Below are positions 40,112 through 48,922 of a stretch of DNA of 54,180 nt, piece by piece. Origin of the DNA: Sphaerisporangium fuscum (lineage in GTDB: Bacteria; Actinomycetota; Actinomycetes; Streptosporangiales; Streptosporangiaceae). Position 1 is the stretch's first letter, and each line of letters begins with the position of its first letter. The notes beneath the pieces are model-generated. The model ran no database searches, was not told the origin of the DNA, and saw only the letters and a program-made list of their open reading frames with translations. Position numbers and translations under genes: made by a program. Where the stretch lies: assembly GCF_018531465.1 (NCBI RefSeq), contig NZ_JAHDTF010000050.1, positions 1-54,180 of the forward strand. Reading direction: 5' to 3'.

Positions 40112-41876
40112 ACGCTCCGGCTATCCGCTGCTCCGGCCCGACGTGGCCGTCGAGCGCACCGGCACGGGCGCCTGGGTGGGGCATCGGGACGGGTACTTCA
40201 CCGTCAAGGGAGCCGAAGGCCACAGGGTCTTCGCCAGGCTCGCCACCGTCCTCGACGGCGACCGGGACCTCGCGTCCGCGCTGGCCGCCTTCCCCGACGG
40301 GGCGAGAGAGTTCGTGAAGAAGGCGATCGAGGTTCTGGTCGCCCGTGGATTCGCCGCGCCGCTGTCACGGCCCATCGAGGCCCACCAGGCCGCGATCGGG
40401 CGGGGCGCCGGCGCCGTACTCCGCCGCCTCGCGATGCTCACGCCCGACCCCGAGCAGGCCCTGCTCGGGCTCTGTGACCTGCGCCTGGTGCTGGACGGCT
40501 CCCGAGCCTGGGCGGGCACGCTTCACGACGCCCTGCGACGCGCGCTGCCCGGCGCTGTGGACATCGCGCGGACCGGCTCACCGGGATCCGCCGGGACGGC
40601 GCTCCAGGACCCCGAGGCGCGCGCCCGCCGCGTGGTGGTCCTGGACGCGGACTCCACCGACCGGGACACGCTGGCGTCGCTGCACGACGAGCTCGCGGCG
40701 GGAGACGTCCGGCACGCCGTCGTGGGCCGGCTCGGGACGCGATACTGGGCCCTCTGGTCGGACACGCGTGCGCCGGCCTGCTGGCGCTGCCTGGAGCGGC
40801 GAGCGGCGTTGCCGGAGGAGGACCCGTCCGGCCGGGCGCTGCCCCCGCCCGCGGCACAGGCCCTCAAGTGGCACGCCGTGGCGCAATGGCTCGTCATGAG
40901 GTGCGCCGTGCCGCACCGGGACCCGTACGCCGCCCCGGTTCTGTGCGTCGAAACCTCGGGTGCCTCCGTCACCGGCCATGTCCTGGCAGCCTGCGCGCAC
41001 CGGCGCGGAGCGGCCGTGGCCGAGCCCCTGGACGCCGCCGATCCGACCGGCACGATGATCCGCAGCGACATCGCCCGGTACGAGGACGGCAAGCAGGTCC
41101 TCGACGACAACAACGCCATACTCCAGACCCTGGAGCGCTGGACCGACCCGCTGCTGGGCCCGTTCCTGGAGGTCGACGGAGACGACCTCCGGCAGGTCCC
41201 GCTGGGCGGCGCCCGCGCCAGCTACCTCGTGCACGGCCCCGATGGCACGCGGGCCGGCGAATGCGCCGCCTACACCCTGTCGACGCGGGAGGCGCACTAT
41301 CAGGCCGCCCTGCTGGCGATCGAACGGATGGGCGCGGCCGTCGCCCCCGAGGGGTTCGCCGTCGCCGCCGGCTGGTCACCGTCCGAGGCACGCTACCGCG
41401 CCCTGCTCCGGCTCTCGCTCCTGGAAGGCGAGCCGCCGGGCGCCGTCGAGCCGCTGGACCTGGGGCCGGACGACTGCGCCAAGCGCGCCGCGTACCTCGT
41501 GGACGTCCTGCGCCGGGACGGGCTGCCGATCGAACGGGGCTGGCGCAGCGGGCCGACGTCCCGCGGCCTGTGGACGGCGTCGTGGACCGGAGCCGGAGGC
41601 GTCACGGCCCGCGGCCACGGGATGTGCCGCGCCGAAGCCGTGGCGATGGCGTGCCTGCGGCTGCTCAACGCCCCGGACGTCATGATCCCGGTGCAGCCCC
41701 ACCAGGCGACGTGGCCGGAAGTCTGGGAAAGTCTGGCCCCTCCACCGAAGCTGTGGGACCTGTCGGGGTTCGTCCCCTTCCTCGGCACGGGGGCGGCGCT
41801 GGTCGGCGTCGCGGTCCCGGGTCACATCGGACGCCATGAGGCATGGCACGAGCCGGAGAGAGCTCCTCTGTGTTGA
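40098..41876 (+). CDS. Ocin-ThiF-like thiazole-bacteriocin maturation protein (TbtF-type, RRE)
   Basis: About 592 residues. The N-terminal 85 residues (PLLRPDVAVERTGTGAWVGH, then a winged helix ending KKAIEVLVARGFAAP) form a leader-recognition element, and residues 100-600 are the E1-like Ocin-ThiF-like domain, with a CxxC in PACWRCLERR near residue 230. In thiomuracin-type pathways this protein binds the leader and delivers the core to the YcaO enzyme. Only cassette B has one, so it may serve both YcaOs. ATG 40098 overlaps the preceding gene by 14 bases, and its end overlaps the next. Confidence 0.8.
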   Translation: MTATERSGYPLLRPDVAVERTGTGAWVGHRDGYFTVKGAEGHRVFARLATVLDGDRDLASALAAFPDGAREFVKKAIEVLVARGFAAPLSRPIEAHQAAIGRGAGAVLRRLAMLTPDPEQALLGLCDLRLVLDGSRAWAGTLHDALRRALPGAVDIARTGSPGSAGTALQDPEARARRVVVLDADSTDRDTLASLHDELAAGDVRHAVVGRLGTRYWALWSDTRAPACWRCLERRAALPEEDPSGRALPPPAAQALKWHAVAQWLVMRCAVPHRDPYAAPVLCVETSGASVTGHVLAACAHRRGAAVAEPLDAADPTGTMIRSDIARYEDGKQVLDDNNAILQTLERWTDPLLGPFLEVDGDDLRQVPLGGARASYLVHGPDGTRAGECAAYTLSTREAHYQAALLAIERMGAAVAPEGFAVAAGWSPSEARYRALLRLSLLEGEPPGAVEPLDLGPDDCAKRAAYLVDVLRRDGLPIERGWRSGPTSRGLWTASWTGAGGVTARGHGMCRAEAVAMACLRLLNAPDVMIPVQPHQATWPEVWESLAPPPKLWDLSGFVPFLGTGAALVGVAVPGHIGRHEAWHEPERAPLC

Positions 41877-43687
41877 CGCGCGCATCGCTGGTCACAATGG
41901 TGACGTCACGGCAGGACGGGCAGGTGGTCGGTGAGATCCTCCTGGGCCGCATGACGCACCCCGAGGTCATCCACCGCGCCACCGGCGCATCACCGGGGAT
42001 CGGGCTGGCCGTGCTCGAGTGGCGGGGCAGCGTCCACGTGCTGAAATACGGCAGCCCTGGGACGGGCCCGTGCCCGAACTGCCTGCGCGGCCATCTCACC
42101 TCCCAGCAGGTGGTCGGCTACACCTCCTCCGAACCCGGGCGGGACGATGTCTGGGAGTCGCTGGACGACGCCACCCGGGACATCGTCGCCGCGCTCGCGG
42201 GCGCGTCGCGCGACGCGCGGTTCCCGGTGGGAAACCTGATCACCCTGGACCTCGTGACCATGGAGGTCGGTCAGCGCGAGGTACCGCCACGGTCCCAGTG
42301 CCGCTCGTGCCGCCCTCCGCACAGCACGAGGGCCGAGTTCAGCACCGACCCCGCGTCCCTGGCCAAGGCGCCCGGCTCGTTCCATTCCGCGAGGCCGCTG
42401 CCCGCGGACCTGTCGCGGGCCTACGTCGGTCCGCAGACCCTCTTCAAGCGGCCGATGGCCGACCTGGACAGCGCCGTCCCCGCCGCTCAGGTCTCGATCC
42501 CGCTCAGAACCGGTGAGCTCGAACCGGGGGTCGGCAGGACCTCGTCGCTGCGGCGGAGCCGTGAGGTGGCGATCCTCGAAGCCTTGGAGCGGTACGCCGG
42601 CTTCTGCCACTCCGCCGGGGACGGACGGATCCCGGGGTCGCTGGCGGATCTGGGACCGGCCGCCATCGACCCCCGTGAGCTCGGCTACCACCTGCCGAGG
42701 TGCTATGCCCGTCCCGATTTCCCGTTCGCCGAACTCTCCCCGGACGAGGTCACCGACTGGGTCGAGGTCACCCCGGCCGGGGGCGGACCGCCGCGCTACC
42801 TGCCCGAGCGCGCGCTCTACTGGGCCGAGCGGCCCGGCCGGGCGAAGGCGTTCTTCGCCGACAGCTCCAACGGCTACGCCCTGGGGCGCACGGTGGACGA
42901 GGCGGCGCTGCACGGCATGCTGGAAGTGATCGAGCGTGACGCCTTCCTGTTGACCTGGTACCGGAGGCTCCGGCTGCCCGAGATCGAACTGGATCACCAC
43001 CACCGCGATCTTCGCGACATCATCGCCAGGGTCGAGTTGTTCTCCGGATTCCGGATCCGGCTCTTCTGGGCGGGGCTCGACACCGGCATCCCCGTGGTGG
43101 TGGCGCTGGCCCGGAACGAATCACCGACCGGCCCGTGCACCTTCGTCTCGGCGGGCGCGAGCCTCGACGCGGCTCAGGCCGCCGAGTCGGCGGTCCGTGA
43201 GGTCGCCGCGATCCTCGCGGCGATCAGCGTCACCTACCTCGACGACCTCCCCAGGGCACACGCCATGGCGCAGGACTTCACGCTGGTCACGACCATGCTG
43301 GACCACTGCCTGGTCGGCGCGCTGCCGTCGTCGCGGCCGTGGTTCGACTTCCTGACCGAGTCGCCGGCGCCCACCATGAAGCTGAGCGAGGTGCCCTCGG
43401 ACTACCCCGGCTTCGACAGCATCGCCGACGACCTCGGCTACGTGACCGCCAAGGTGTCGCACGCCGGGCACCAGGCCTACGTCGCCGACGTGACGACGCC
43501 CGAGCTGCGGTGGAGGGACTTCGTCTGCGTCCGCGCCGTCATCCCGGGGTTCCTGCCGATGACCTTCGGCCACGACCTGCGGCGGACCGAGGGGCTTCCC
43601 CGGTTGACCACCGCGACGCTCCCGTACCCGTCACAGCTGCGGCCCGGGGAGAGCCACCTCGACGTCCCCCCGCACACCTTCCCGTGA
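41870..43687 (+). CDS. YcaO-family cyclodehydratase with N-terminal zinc region (cassette B, TbtG-type)
   Basis: About 605 residues. The first 150 residues contain two cysteine pairs (GPCPNCLRGH and QCRSCRPPH), probably a structural zinc site. Then the YcaO domain follows with REVAILEALERYAGFCHSAG and LHGMLEVIERDAFLLTWYRR, ATP-site residues intact. The C-terminus ends LDVPPHTFP, like the proline-rich tails of azole-forming YcaOs. With the upstream Ocin-ThiF-like protein it should form the main thiazoline synthetase. GTG 41870 has GGAGAGAG upstream and overlaps the preceding gene by 7 bases; an ATG at 41843 is possible. Confidence 0.9.
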   Translation: MLTRASLVTMVTSRQDGQVVGEILLGRMTHPEVIHRATGASPGIGLAVLEWRGSVHVLKYGSPGTGPCPNCLRGHLTSQQVVGYTSSEPGRDDVWESLDDATRDIVAALAGASRDARFPVGNLITLDLVTMEVGQREVPPRSQCRSCRPPHSTRAEFSTDPASLAKAPGSFHSARPLPADLSRAYVGPQTLFKRPMADLDSAVPAAQVSIPLRTGELEPGVGRTSSLRRSREVAILEALERYAGFCHSAGDGRIPGSLADLGPAAIDPRELGYHLPRCYARPDFPFAELSPDEVTDWVEVTPAGGGPPRYLPERALYWAERPGRAKAFFADSSNGYALGRTVDEAALHGMLEVIERDAFLLTWYRRLRLPEIELDHHHRDLRDIIARVELFSGFRIRLFWAGLDTGIPVVVALARNESPTGPCTFVSAGASLDAAQAAESAVREVAAILAAISVTYLDDLPRAHAMAQDFTLVTTMLDHCLVGALPSSRPWFDFLTESPAPTMKLSEVPSDYPGFDSIADDLGYVTAKVSHAGHQAYVADVTTPELRWRDFVCVRAVIPGFLPMTFGHDLRRTEGLPRLTTATLPYPSQLRPGESHLDVPPHTFP

Positions 43688-43743
43688 GCCCGCCGCTCCC
43701 GAACATGGCAGCGGCACCGAAGCACGAGCAGCCGAGGATCATC

Positions 43744-46404
43744 GTGAACATGCGGATCAGCCCCTACGTCCTGTACCGCCGCGGTCGGTTACCGGTCGCG
43801 ATGCTCGACGGTCTGGCGTTCACCGAAAGCTGGCGTCGTTTCGACGAGGCGGCGCGACAACGGGCCGACGCCGAACGGCTGGCCGGCCGGCTCTCGGACG
43901 AGTTGTCGGCGGTCATCGCGGGGCTGGACGGCGACGCCCGGAGCGACGTCGTCACGCTGCGCCGCGACATCTACAACGCGCGGACCGCCCGCGTGGACGA
44001 CCGGCTGGCGACGCTCGGCGGCGTGCTGCCCGACTCGTGCGTGGAGGACGTCCGGTCGTGGTGCCGGCGGCAGCAGTCCGTCCAGGACGTCCTGCGGCAG
44101 GCGCACGCGAGCCTGCGCGATGAGTACGCGGCGTCCGAGGCGCTGCTGGGCGACCTGTTCCGGCACGACGCCATCGCCGGGAGCATCCAGCTCTCGGGGA
44201 GCAGCCTGTACGCGTCCATGGCGCGCAGGTTCGGCCCGGCGCCGGCGCCGCTCAAGCCGAGCAAGCTGCGCTCGATCGAGACCTCGCTGGTGAACTTCCT
44301 CTACCGGGCCGCCTACAAGCCGTCCCCGTTCGCCCGTTTCACCGAGGTCGGCGCCTTCGCCTCGTCCGCACGGTGCGAGCCGCCGGACGAATCACGGGCC
44401 TTCTCGCACGTCACGGTGAACAGGGTGCTGGTGAACTGGCTGATCGGCTCGCTGGCACAGGTTCCCGGCGGCCTGGAGACGGGTGTCCTGTCACTCAACT
44501 CGAGCCTTCAGCGTGTCGGGCCGATCGTGCGGTTCATCGGCAAGAGCCGCGCCTGGCACGACCACGGGTACTGCGGCTTCGAGATGATCCGGCTCCGGAT
44601 CGAGCCCGTGGTGGAGCGGCTTCTCACGCTGCTGTCCGACGGGCCCGTCGAGGCGACCAAGGTGCTCGCCGACATCACGCCGCCGGGCGGGGACGCCGAG
44701 CACGCCCGGACGGTTCTCGACGCGCTGATGCGCGTCGGCTTCCTCGTCTTCGGCACCGGGATCGACGACCAGGACCCTCGCTACGGCGCGAAGCTGGCGG
44801 CGCTGCTGTCCAGGGCCCAGACACCCGAGGCGTCGGCTCTCGCGGAGTGCTTCGACGACCTGCTGCGTCTGGAGGCGGGCTTCGCCGGCGCCTCGCTCGA
44901 TCAGCGTGAGGAGCTCCTGAGTGCCGCACGGCGGGGAATCCAGACGGCGACCTCGTCGACGGGGGTGACGCCCCCGCCGGAGGAGAGCATGAAGTCGCTG
45001 GTCTACGAGGACATGGCCTCACCCGGCGCCTCGGCCGCCTGGCGGCCCGACTGCGTGACGGACGCGACGAAGGCTCTCACGAGCCTGTGGCGGCTCGCGT
45101 CGCTCCTGGACTACGGGCAGGTCAAGCGGCTGGCGCTGTACGCGTTCGCCCTGGAACGTTTCCCCGAGGGCGGCCCGGTCGCCTTTCTCGACTTCTACGA
45201 GCAGTTCGCCCGGCTGTCGCCCGCCGACCAGGACCGGCTGCTGGCCGGTACCGGGAGCGAGCTGGTGTCCGAATTCCGGACGGCTCGCAGGCGGGCGGTG
45301 CGGCGGATCCGGGACGCCGCCCGCGAATCCGGGGACGGCGTGCTGCACATCGATCCCGACGCCGTCGCGCAGGCGTGTGACTCGGTCTGCCACGTGCTGG
45401 ATCCCGATTCGATCACCTTCCGCGTGCAGTTCACCCGGCACGCCCGCCAGGGGCAGGACACCCTGGTCGTCAACGGAGTGCACACCGGGTACGGGGTGTT
45501 CTTCTCGCGTTTCTGCGGTTTCATCCCCGCCGGGCCGGACGGGTGGAGCCTGGAGGAATCGGTTCGCGGCCACCTGCGGGACGTCTTTCCGGCCCAGACG
45601 GACCTGAACGCCGTCTTCGGCCTCAACTTCAATCTCCACCCGGAACTGACGAAAAACGTGCTGGACTACCCGGGCGGCTGCATATCCGACCGCACACAGA
45701 CCCGATATTCCCTGGACGAAATCGAACTGCACCCCGACCACGCCCGAAAGACGCTGCGAATGCGCCACGCGCGGACCGGGGCCGAACTGAATCTCGTCGG
45801 CATGAACTTCCTCATCCCGGTGTGGGCGCCGCCGTTGTACAAACTGCTCGAGGCGTTGAGCCCGACGACGCTCTACCCGTGGCGCCTGCTCAGCGATCTC
45901 CAGGCTGACGCGGACGTCGACGCGTTCCCCTCATCGGCCCCCAGGTTGTGCGTCGGCGACGTGGTCGCCGAACGACGATCGTGGACGATCGCCGCGCAGG
46001 CCGTTCCGCTGCTCGACGAGCTCGCGGCCGACGACCTCGCCGCGGTGGTCGACTTCGACGAGTGGCGCCGCGCCCAGGGCTGGCCCCGGCACGCCTTCGT
46101 TCTGTGCCAGAGCGTCGACGAGTACAACGTCCTTTCGGGGCGCAACCTGACGTCGGTCAAGTCGTGGCAGGATCTCACCCACATGCGGCGGGCCGGCGTG
46201 CACAAGCCCATGTACGTCGATTTCCGCAACCCGCGCCTGCTGCGCAGCCTGGCGAGGGCGGCGCTGTCACGGCCCGGCCTTCACGTGTCCGTCCGTGAAT
46301 GCCTTCCGGCACCTGACGACTACGACGCGGAGAAGGGCACGCACAGCGCCGAGGAATTCTTCGTCGAACTCCACCGCGGCCAGGAACCCGGGGCGCCGCG
46401 ATGA
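43744..46404 (+). CDS. LanB-type dehydratase, glutamylation subunit (TbtB-type)
   Basis: About 886 residues, the N-terminal part of a split LanB. This subunit transfers glutamate from glutamyl-tRNA to Ser/Thr of the precursor, ready for elimination. The start NMRISPYVLYRRGRLPVAML and the motif SLVNFLYRAAYKPSPFARFT (equivalent to the R-x-T/S-P-F-G-L-F region) fit Lant_dehydr_N, as does the C-terminal LTSVKSWQDLTHMRRAGVHK. GTG 43744 has GAGG at 6-7 bases; alternatives are GTG 43684 (coupled to the YcaO stop) and ATG 43705. The elimination subunit overlaps it downstream. Confidence 0.85.
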   Translation: MNMRISPYVLYRRGRLPVAMLDGLAFTESWRRFDEAARQRADAERLAGRLSDELSAVIAGLDGDARSDVVTLRRDIYNARTARVDDRLATLGGVLPDSCVEDVRSWCRRQQSVQDVLRQAHASLRDEYAASEALLGDLFRHDAIAGSIQLSGSSLYASMARRFGPAPAPLKPSKLRSIETSLVNFLYRAAYKPSPFARFTEVGAFASSARCEPPDESRAFSHVTVNRVLVNWLIGSLAQVPGGLETGVLSLNSSLQRVGPIVRFIGKSRAWHDHGYCGFEMIRLRIEPVVERLLTLLSDGPVEATKVLADITPPGGDAEHARTVLDALMRVGFLVFGTGIDDQDPRYGAKLAALLSRAQTPEASALAECFDDLLRLEAGFAGASLDQREELLSAARRGIQTATSSTGVTPPPEESMKSLVYEDMASPGASAAWRPDCVTDATKALTSLWRLASLLDYGQVKRLALYAFALERFPEGGPVAFLDFYEQFARLSPADQDRLLAGTGSELVSEFRTARRRAVRRIRDAARESGDGVLHIDPDAVAQACDSVCHVLDPDSITFRVQFTRHARQGQDTLVVNGVHTGYGVFFSRFCGFIPAGPDGWSLEESVRGHLRDVFPAQTDLNAVFGLNFNLHPELTKNVLDYPGGCISDRTQTRYSLDEIELHPDHARKTLRMRHARTGAELNLVGMNFLIPVWAPPLYKLLEALSPTTLYPWRLLSDLQADADVDAFPSSAPRLCVGDVVAERRSWTIAAQAVPLLDELAADDLAAVVDFDEWRRAQGWPRHAFVLCQSVDEYNVLSGRNLTSVKSWQDLTHMRRAGVHKPMYVDFRNPRLLRSLARAALSRPGLHVSVRECLPAPDDYDAEKGTHSAEEFFVELHRGQEPGAPR

Positions 46405-47330
46405 ACGACTGGACCGCCTTCCATGTGTTCCTGCCCTACTCGATGCAGTCGGACTACCTGGGCCGGGTGGTGCGGCCGCTGCTGACGGACCTGCCCGCCG
46501 TCCGTTCCTTCTTCTTCCTGCGGTACTGGCAGGGCGGCCCCCACGTGCGGCTCCGATTCGCCGGGGAGGGGACCACGTGGCGCGCGCGGGTCGAGGACGC
46601 GCTGCGCGCCGGGGTGCCGGGCTTCACCGGCACCCAGATCGCCGAGTACGAGTACGAGTCGAGCGCACAGGCGCGACTGGCCGCCCTCGAAGGAGAGCAG
46701 CCGATCGGCCTGCGCGGCCTCGGCACGGTCACGGCCGAGGCGTACGTGCCCGAGCCGGCCAAGTACGGCGGCCCGGCCGGCGTCGCCATCGCCGAATCCG
46801 TCTTCGTGGCGACCTCGGGCGCCCTGCTTCGCCTGCTGCCCGGGCGGCCTGCGTCCGGGCCCCCGGTCGGCGAGGCGGCCAGGATCATGCTCGAGTCGCT
46901 GGCCGGCATCGGCCTGGACGCCGCGCGGATGCGCGGCTTCATGCGCCGGTACGCGGACGACTGGCAGCGGTACCAGCCGCCGGACGCACGCGATCGATGG
47001 GCGGCGCTCTACGCCAAGGTCCGGACGCCGTTCGCTCGCATGCTGGAGGCGATACTGCCGGGCGATCACCGTTCGGAGTTCGCCTCGATCTACGCGGGGG
47101 CCAGGCGTGAGGCCGAACTGCTCGATCCGCGCGGACCTGCGAAGCCCGTCACCGAGCTGCAGGTCGCCGGAGTTCCCTTCTTGAGCTGCGTCGCGAACTA
47201 CCTTCACACCACGAACAACCGTCTGGGAGTGCATCCCGCCCAGGAGGCCCTGATCGCCCGGCTGGCGGCTCAGGCCCTCACCGACTTCGGGACGAGCCCG
47301 GTACCGGGGAGATCTGAGGGTGGCCGGTAG
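46401..47330 (+). CDS. LanB-type dehydratase, elimination subunit (SpaB_C, TbtC-type)
   Basis: A 309-residue protein with the thiopeptide-type SpaB_C domain: WTAFHVFLPYSMQSDYLGRV at the start, FFLRYWQGGPHVRLRF, and TAEAYVPEPAKYGGPAGVAI-AESVF. It removes glutamate from glutamylated Ser/Thr to give Dha/Dhb. The ATG overlaps the LanB stop by four bases (ATGA), indicating equal expression. A pyridine synthase can share this fold, so roles of this gene and of 31759 could in principle be swapped, but the classical GPHxRLR and KYGG motifs favour elimination here. Confidence 0.82.
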   Translation: MNDWTAFHVFLPYSMQSDYLGRVVRPLLTDLPAVRSFFFLRYWQGGPHVRLRFAGEGTTWRARVEDALRAGVPGFTGTQIAEYEYESSAQARLAALEGEQPIGLRGLGTVTAEAYVPEPAKYGGPAGVAIAESVFVATSGALLRLLPGRPASGPPVGEAARIMLESLAGIGLDAARMRGFMRRYADDWQRYQPPDARDRWAALYAKVRTPFARMLEAILPGDHRSEFASIYAGARREAELLDPRGPAKPVTELQVAGVPFLSCVANYLHTTNNRLGVHPAQEALIARLAAQALTDFGTSPVPGRSEGGR

Positions 47331-47337
47331 CGGGAGG

Positions 47338-47384
47338 CGCCGCGGCCGACTCGGCACCCCCACCGTGCGGGGTCAGCCGCGGCG
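47338..47384. terminator. Possible convergent terminator of the thiopeptide operon and tsnR
   Basis: CGCCGCGGC (47338-47346) and GCCGCGGCG (47376-47384) are perfect complements with a 29-base loop, straddling the tsnR stop codon. The large loop makes it a weak candidate. Confidence 0.3.
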
Positions 47385-48200
47385 TGCGGCGGCGGGGCGG
47401 GCCGGGAGGTTCCGGTGCGCCCGTCCGTGGAGCACGATCCCGACGGAGACGGAGACGTTGAGCGACTCGGCCGCCGGGTTGATGGGAATCGCCACCGAAC
47501 CCGCCGAGAGGCCCTCGAAACCGGACGACGTGCCGGTCTTCTCGCTGCCGAACAGGAGTCCGAGCCGCTCGTCGACCCCGCGGAGATCGTCGACGGTGAG
47601 ATCGCCCTCGGCGTCGAAGGCCATGAGCCGGATGCCGCTCTCGCGGAAGTAGCCGATCGCCTCCTCCCGCGACGCGAGGACGATCGGAAGCGAGAACACG
47701 TATCCCCGGCTCGCCCGGATCAGGCGCCGATCGGCGATGCTCGTGAGATCACTGTCGACGAGCACGATGCCCGCGCCACCGAGCGCGAAGGACGTCCGCA
47801 CGATGGCGCCGATGTTTCCGACGATCTTCACTCCGTCGAGGACGATCAGGTCGCCGGTCGTGCGGGCCAGATCGCCGAAACCGTACGGCTTCGGGACCCG
47901 GACGATACCGAACGCCTTAGGTTTCTTGTCGGTTTTGAACAGACTATTGACGATCGAAGACTCGATCAGGCGGACCGGAATGTTCCGGCGCCTGCACGCG
48001 TCGAGAAGTTCATCAGGCATGGGAGTGCTCTCGATCCCGTAGACCTCGATGAACTCCAGCCCCGCGCGAATGCATTCCATGAGAGGCTCGGGGTCCTCGA
48101 TCAGCGCCGTCTTGACAACGGATCTCGAATGTTTTGTGACGTCGATGATTCTTTGTACGGCGGGATCTGATTTCCCGGTGATAACGTCAAGCTCGGTCAT
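47373..48200 (-). CDS. tsnR: Thiostrepton-resistance-type 23S rRNA (A1067) 2'-O-methyltransferase
   Basis: A 275-residue SPOUT methyltransferase that I recognise as a close relative of the S. azureus Tsr protein: MTELDVITGKSDPAVQRIID at the N-terminus, then GDLIVLDGVKIVGNIGAIVR, VLVDSD-LTSIADRRL-RASRGYVFSLP, LLFGSEKTG and ESLNVSVSVGIVLH. Tsr methylates the ribose of A1067 in the L11-binding region and blocks thiostrepton-like drugs. It gives self-resistance here and defines the cluster product as a ribosome-binding thiopeptide. It converges with the biosynthetic operon. A TAAAAT -10 lies 6 bases before the ATG, suggesting a leaderless mRNA. The C-terminal ARPAAARRG tail differs from Tsr. Confidence 0.95.
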   Translation of the reverse strand: MTELDVITGKSDPAVQRIIDVTKHSRSVVKTALIEDPEPLMECIRAGLEFIEVYGIESTPMPDELLDACRRRNIPVRLIESSIVNSLFKTDKKPKAFGIVRVPKPYGFGDLARTTGDLIVLDGVKIVGNIGAIVRTSFALGGAGIVLVDSDLTSIADRRLIRASRGYVFSLPIVLASREEAIGYFRESGIRLMAFDAEGDLTVDDLRGVDERLGLLFGSEKTGTSSGFEGLSAGSVAIPINPAAESLNVSVSVGIVLHGRAHRNLPARPAAARRG

Positions 48201-48206
48201 GACCGA

Positions 48207-48212
48207 ATTTTA
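48207..48212 (-). promoter_or_regulatory. -10 element for a leaderless tsnR transcript
   Basis: On the minus strand TAAAAT is followed by 6 bases and then the ATG at 48200, and no purine-rich ribosome site precedes the ATG. This spacing would start transcription at or next to the A of ATG. A -35 is not clear. From memory, the S. azureus tsr gene is also expressed from a leaderless transcript. Confidence 0.45.
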
Positions 48213-48361
48213 GCGGGATCCAGGTCCACGACCGGGCGCGCCCCGGGGGCTCCCGGCCTTCAGGACGTCCACGCGTGCTCGCCACCACCCCCGGCGGCCG
48301 TCCCGGCGCGGTCGGCGCCCCCGGCTGCGCGACGCACCGCCGCCGCGGGAAGCGGGGCGCG

Positions 48362-48811
48362 TCAGGTGGTGCGGGCGCGGTCGAGAGGACCCCAGGTCCG
48401 GCAGTCCTGGCCCTCCACCAGTGTGGCGGCCTCGCGCATGACGGCGTCGCCGACCGGGCCGATCACCTCGGTGCACCTGATCAGGGGCTCGTTGTCGGGG
48501 CCGCGGCCGACCTCGGTGCCCGCGAGCACCCAGGCCCGCACGCCGGGGCCGCGCTCGCGGCGGAGATGGGAGTAGTCGTACAGGCGGCGGGCCGCCCACA
48601 GGCGGGTCGGGCGCTCGCCCCACCACTCCTCGAGGTCCATGGGGTTGGCGGACAGGCCGGGCAGCTCGGCACCGGTGAGGGCGTCGCGGCTGCCGCCGTT
48701 GGCCATGTCCCCGTCGAGGTCCCGGGACCACCGGATGAACAGACCCTGGCGCCCCTCCAGCAGCGACGCCAGCTCCGCAAGGCTCGCGATCACATGTGAT
48801 TCCGAGATCAT
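48362..48811 (-). CDS. DUF6098-like small protein
   Basis: A 149-residue soluble protein. The pattern RQGLFIRWSRDLDGDM, ALTGAELPGLSANPMDLEEW and RPTRLWAARRLYDYSHLRR resembles a family of actinomycete proteins of unknown function (DUF6098) with the conserved LPGLS-NP and W motifs. ATG 48811 has AAGGGGGAG immediately upstream; an open frame to 48877 lacks a ribosome site. No role can be inferred from the neighbours. Confidence 0.65.
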   Translation of the reverse strand: MISESHVIASLAELASLLEGRQGLFIRWSRDLDGDMANGGSRDALTGAELPGLSANPMDLEEWWGERPTRLWAARRLYDYSHLRRERGPGVRAWVLAGTEVGRGPDNEPLIRCTEVIGPVGDAVMREAATLVEGQDCRTWGPLDRARTT

Positions 48812-48922
48812 CGCTCCCCCTTCGCCTGCCGTGCCGACGTCTGCATGACGGTGCCCGGAAGTGTGCGGCTCACACAATCCATGCTGCTGGAGCGGCCGCG
48901 GCCGTCCTCAGCCGGGCCGACG

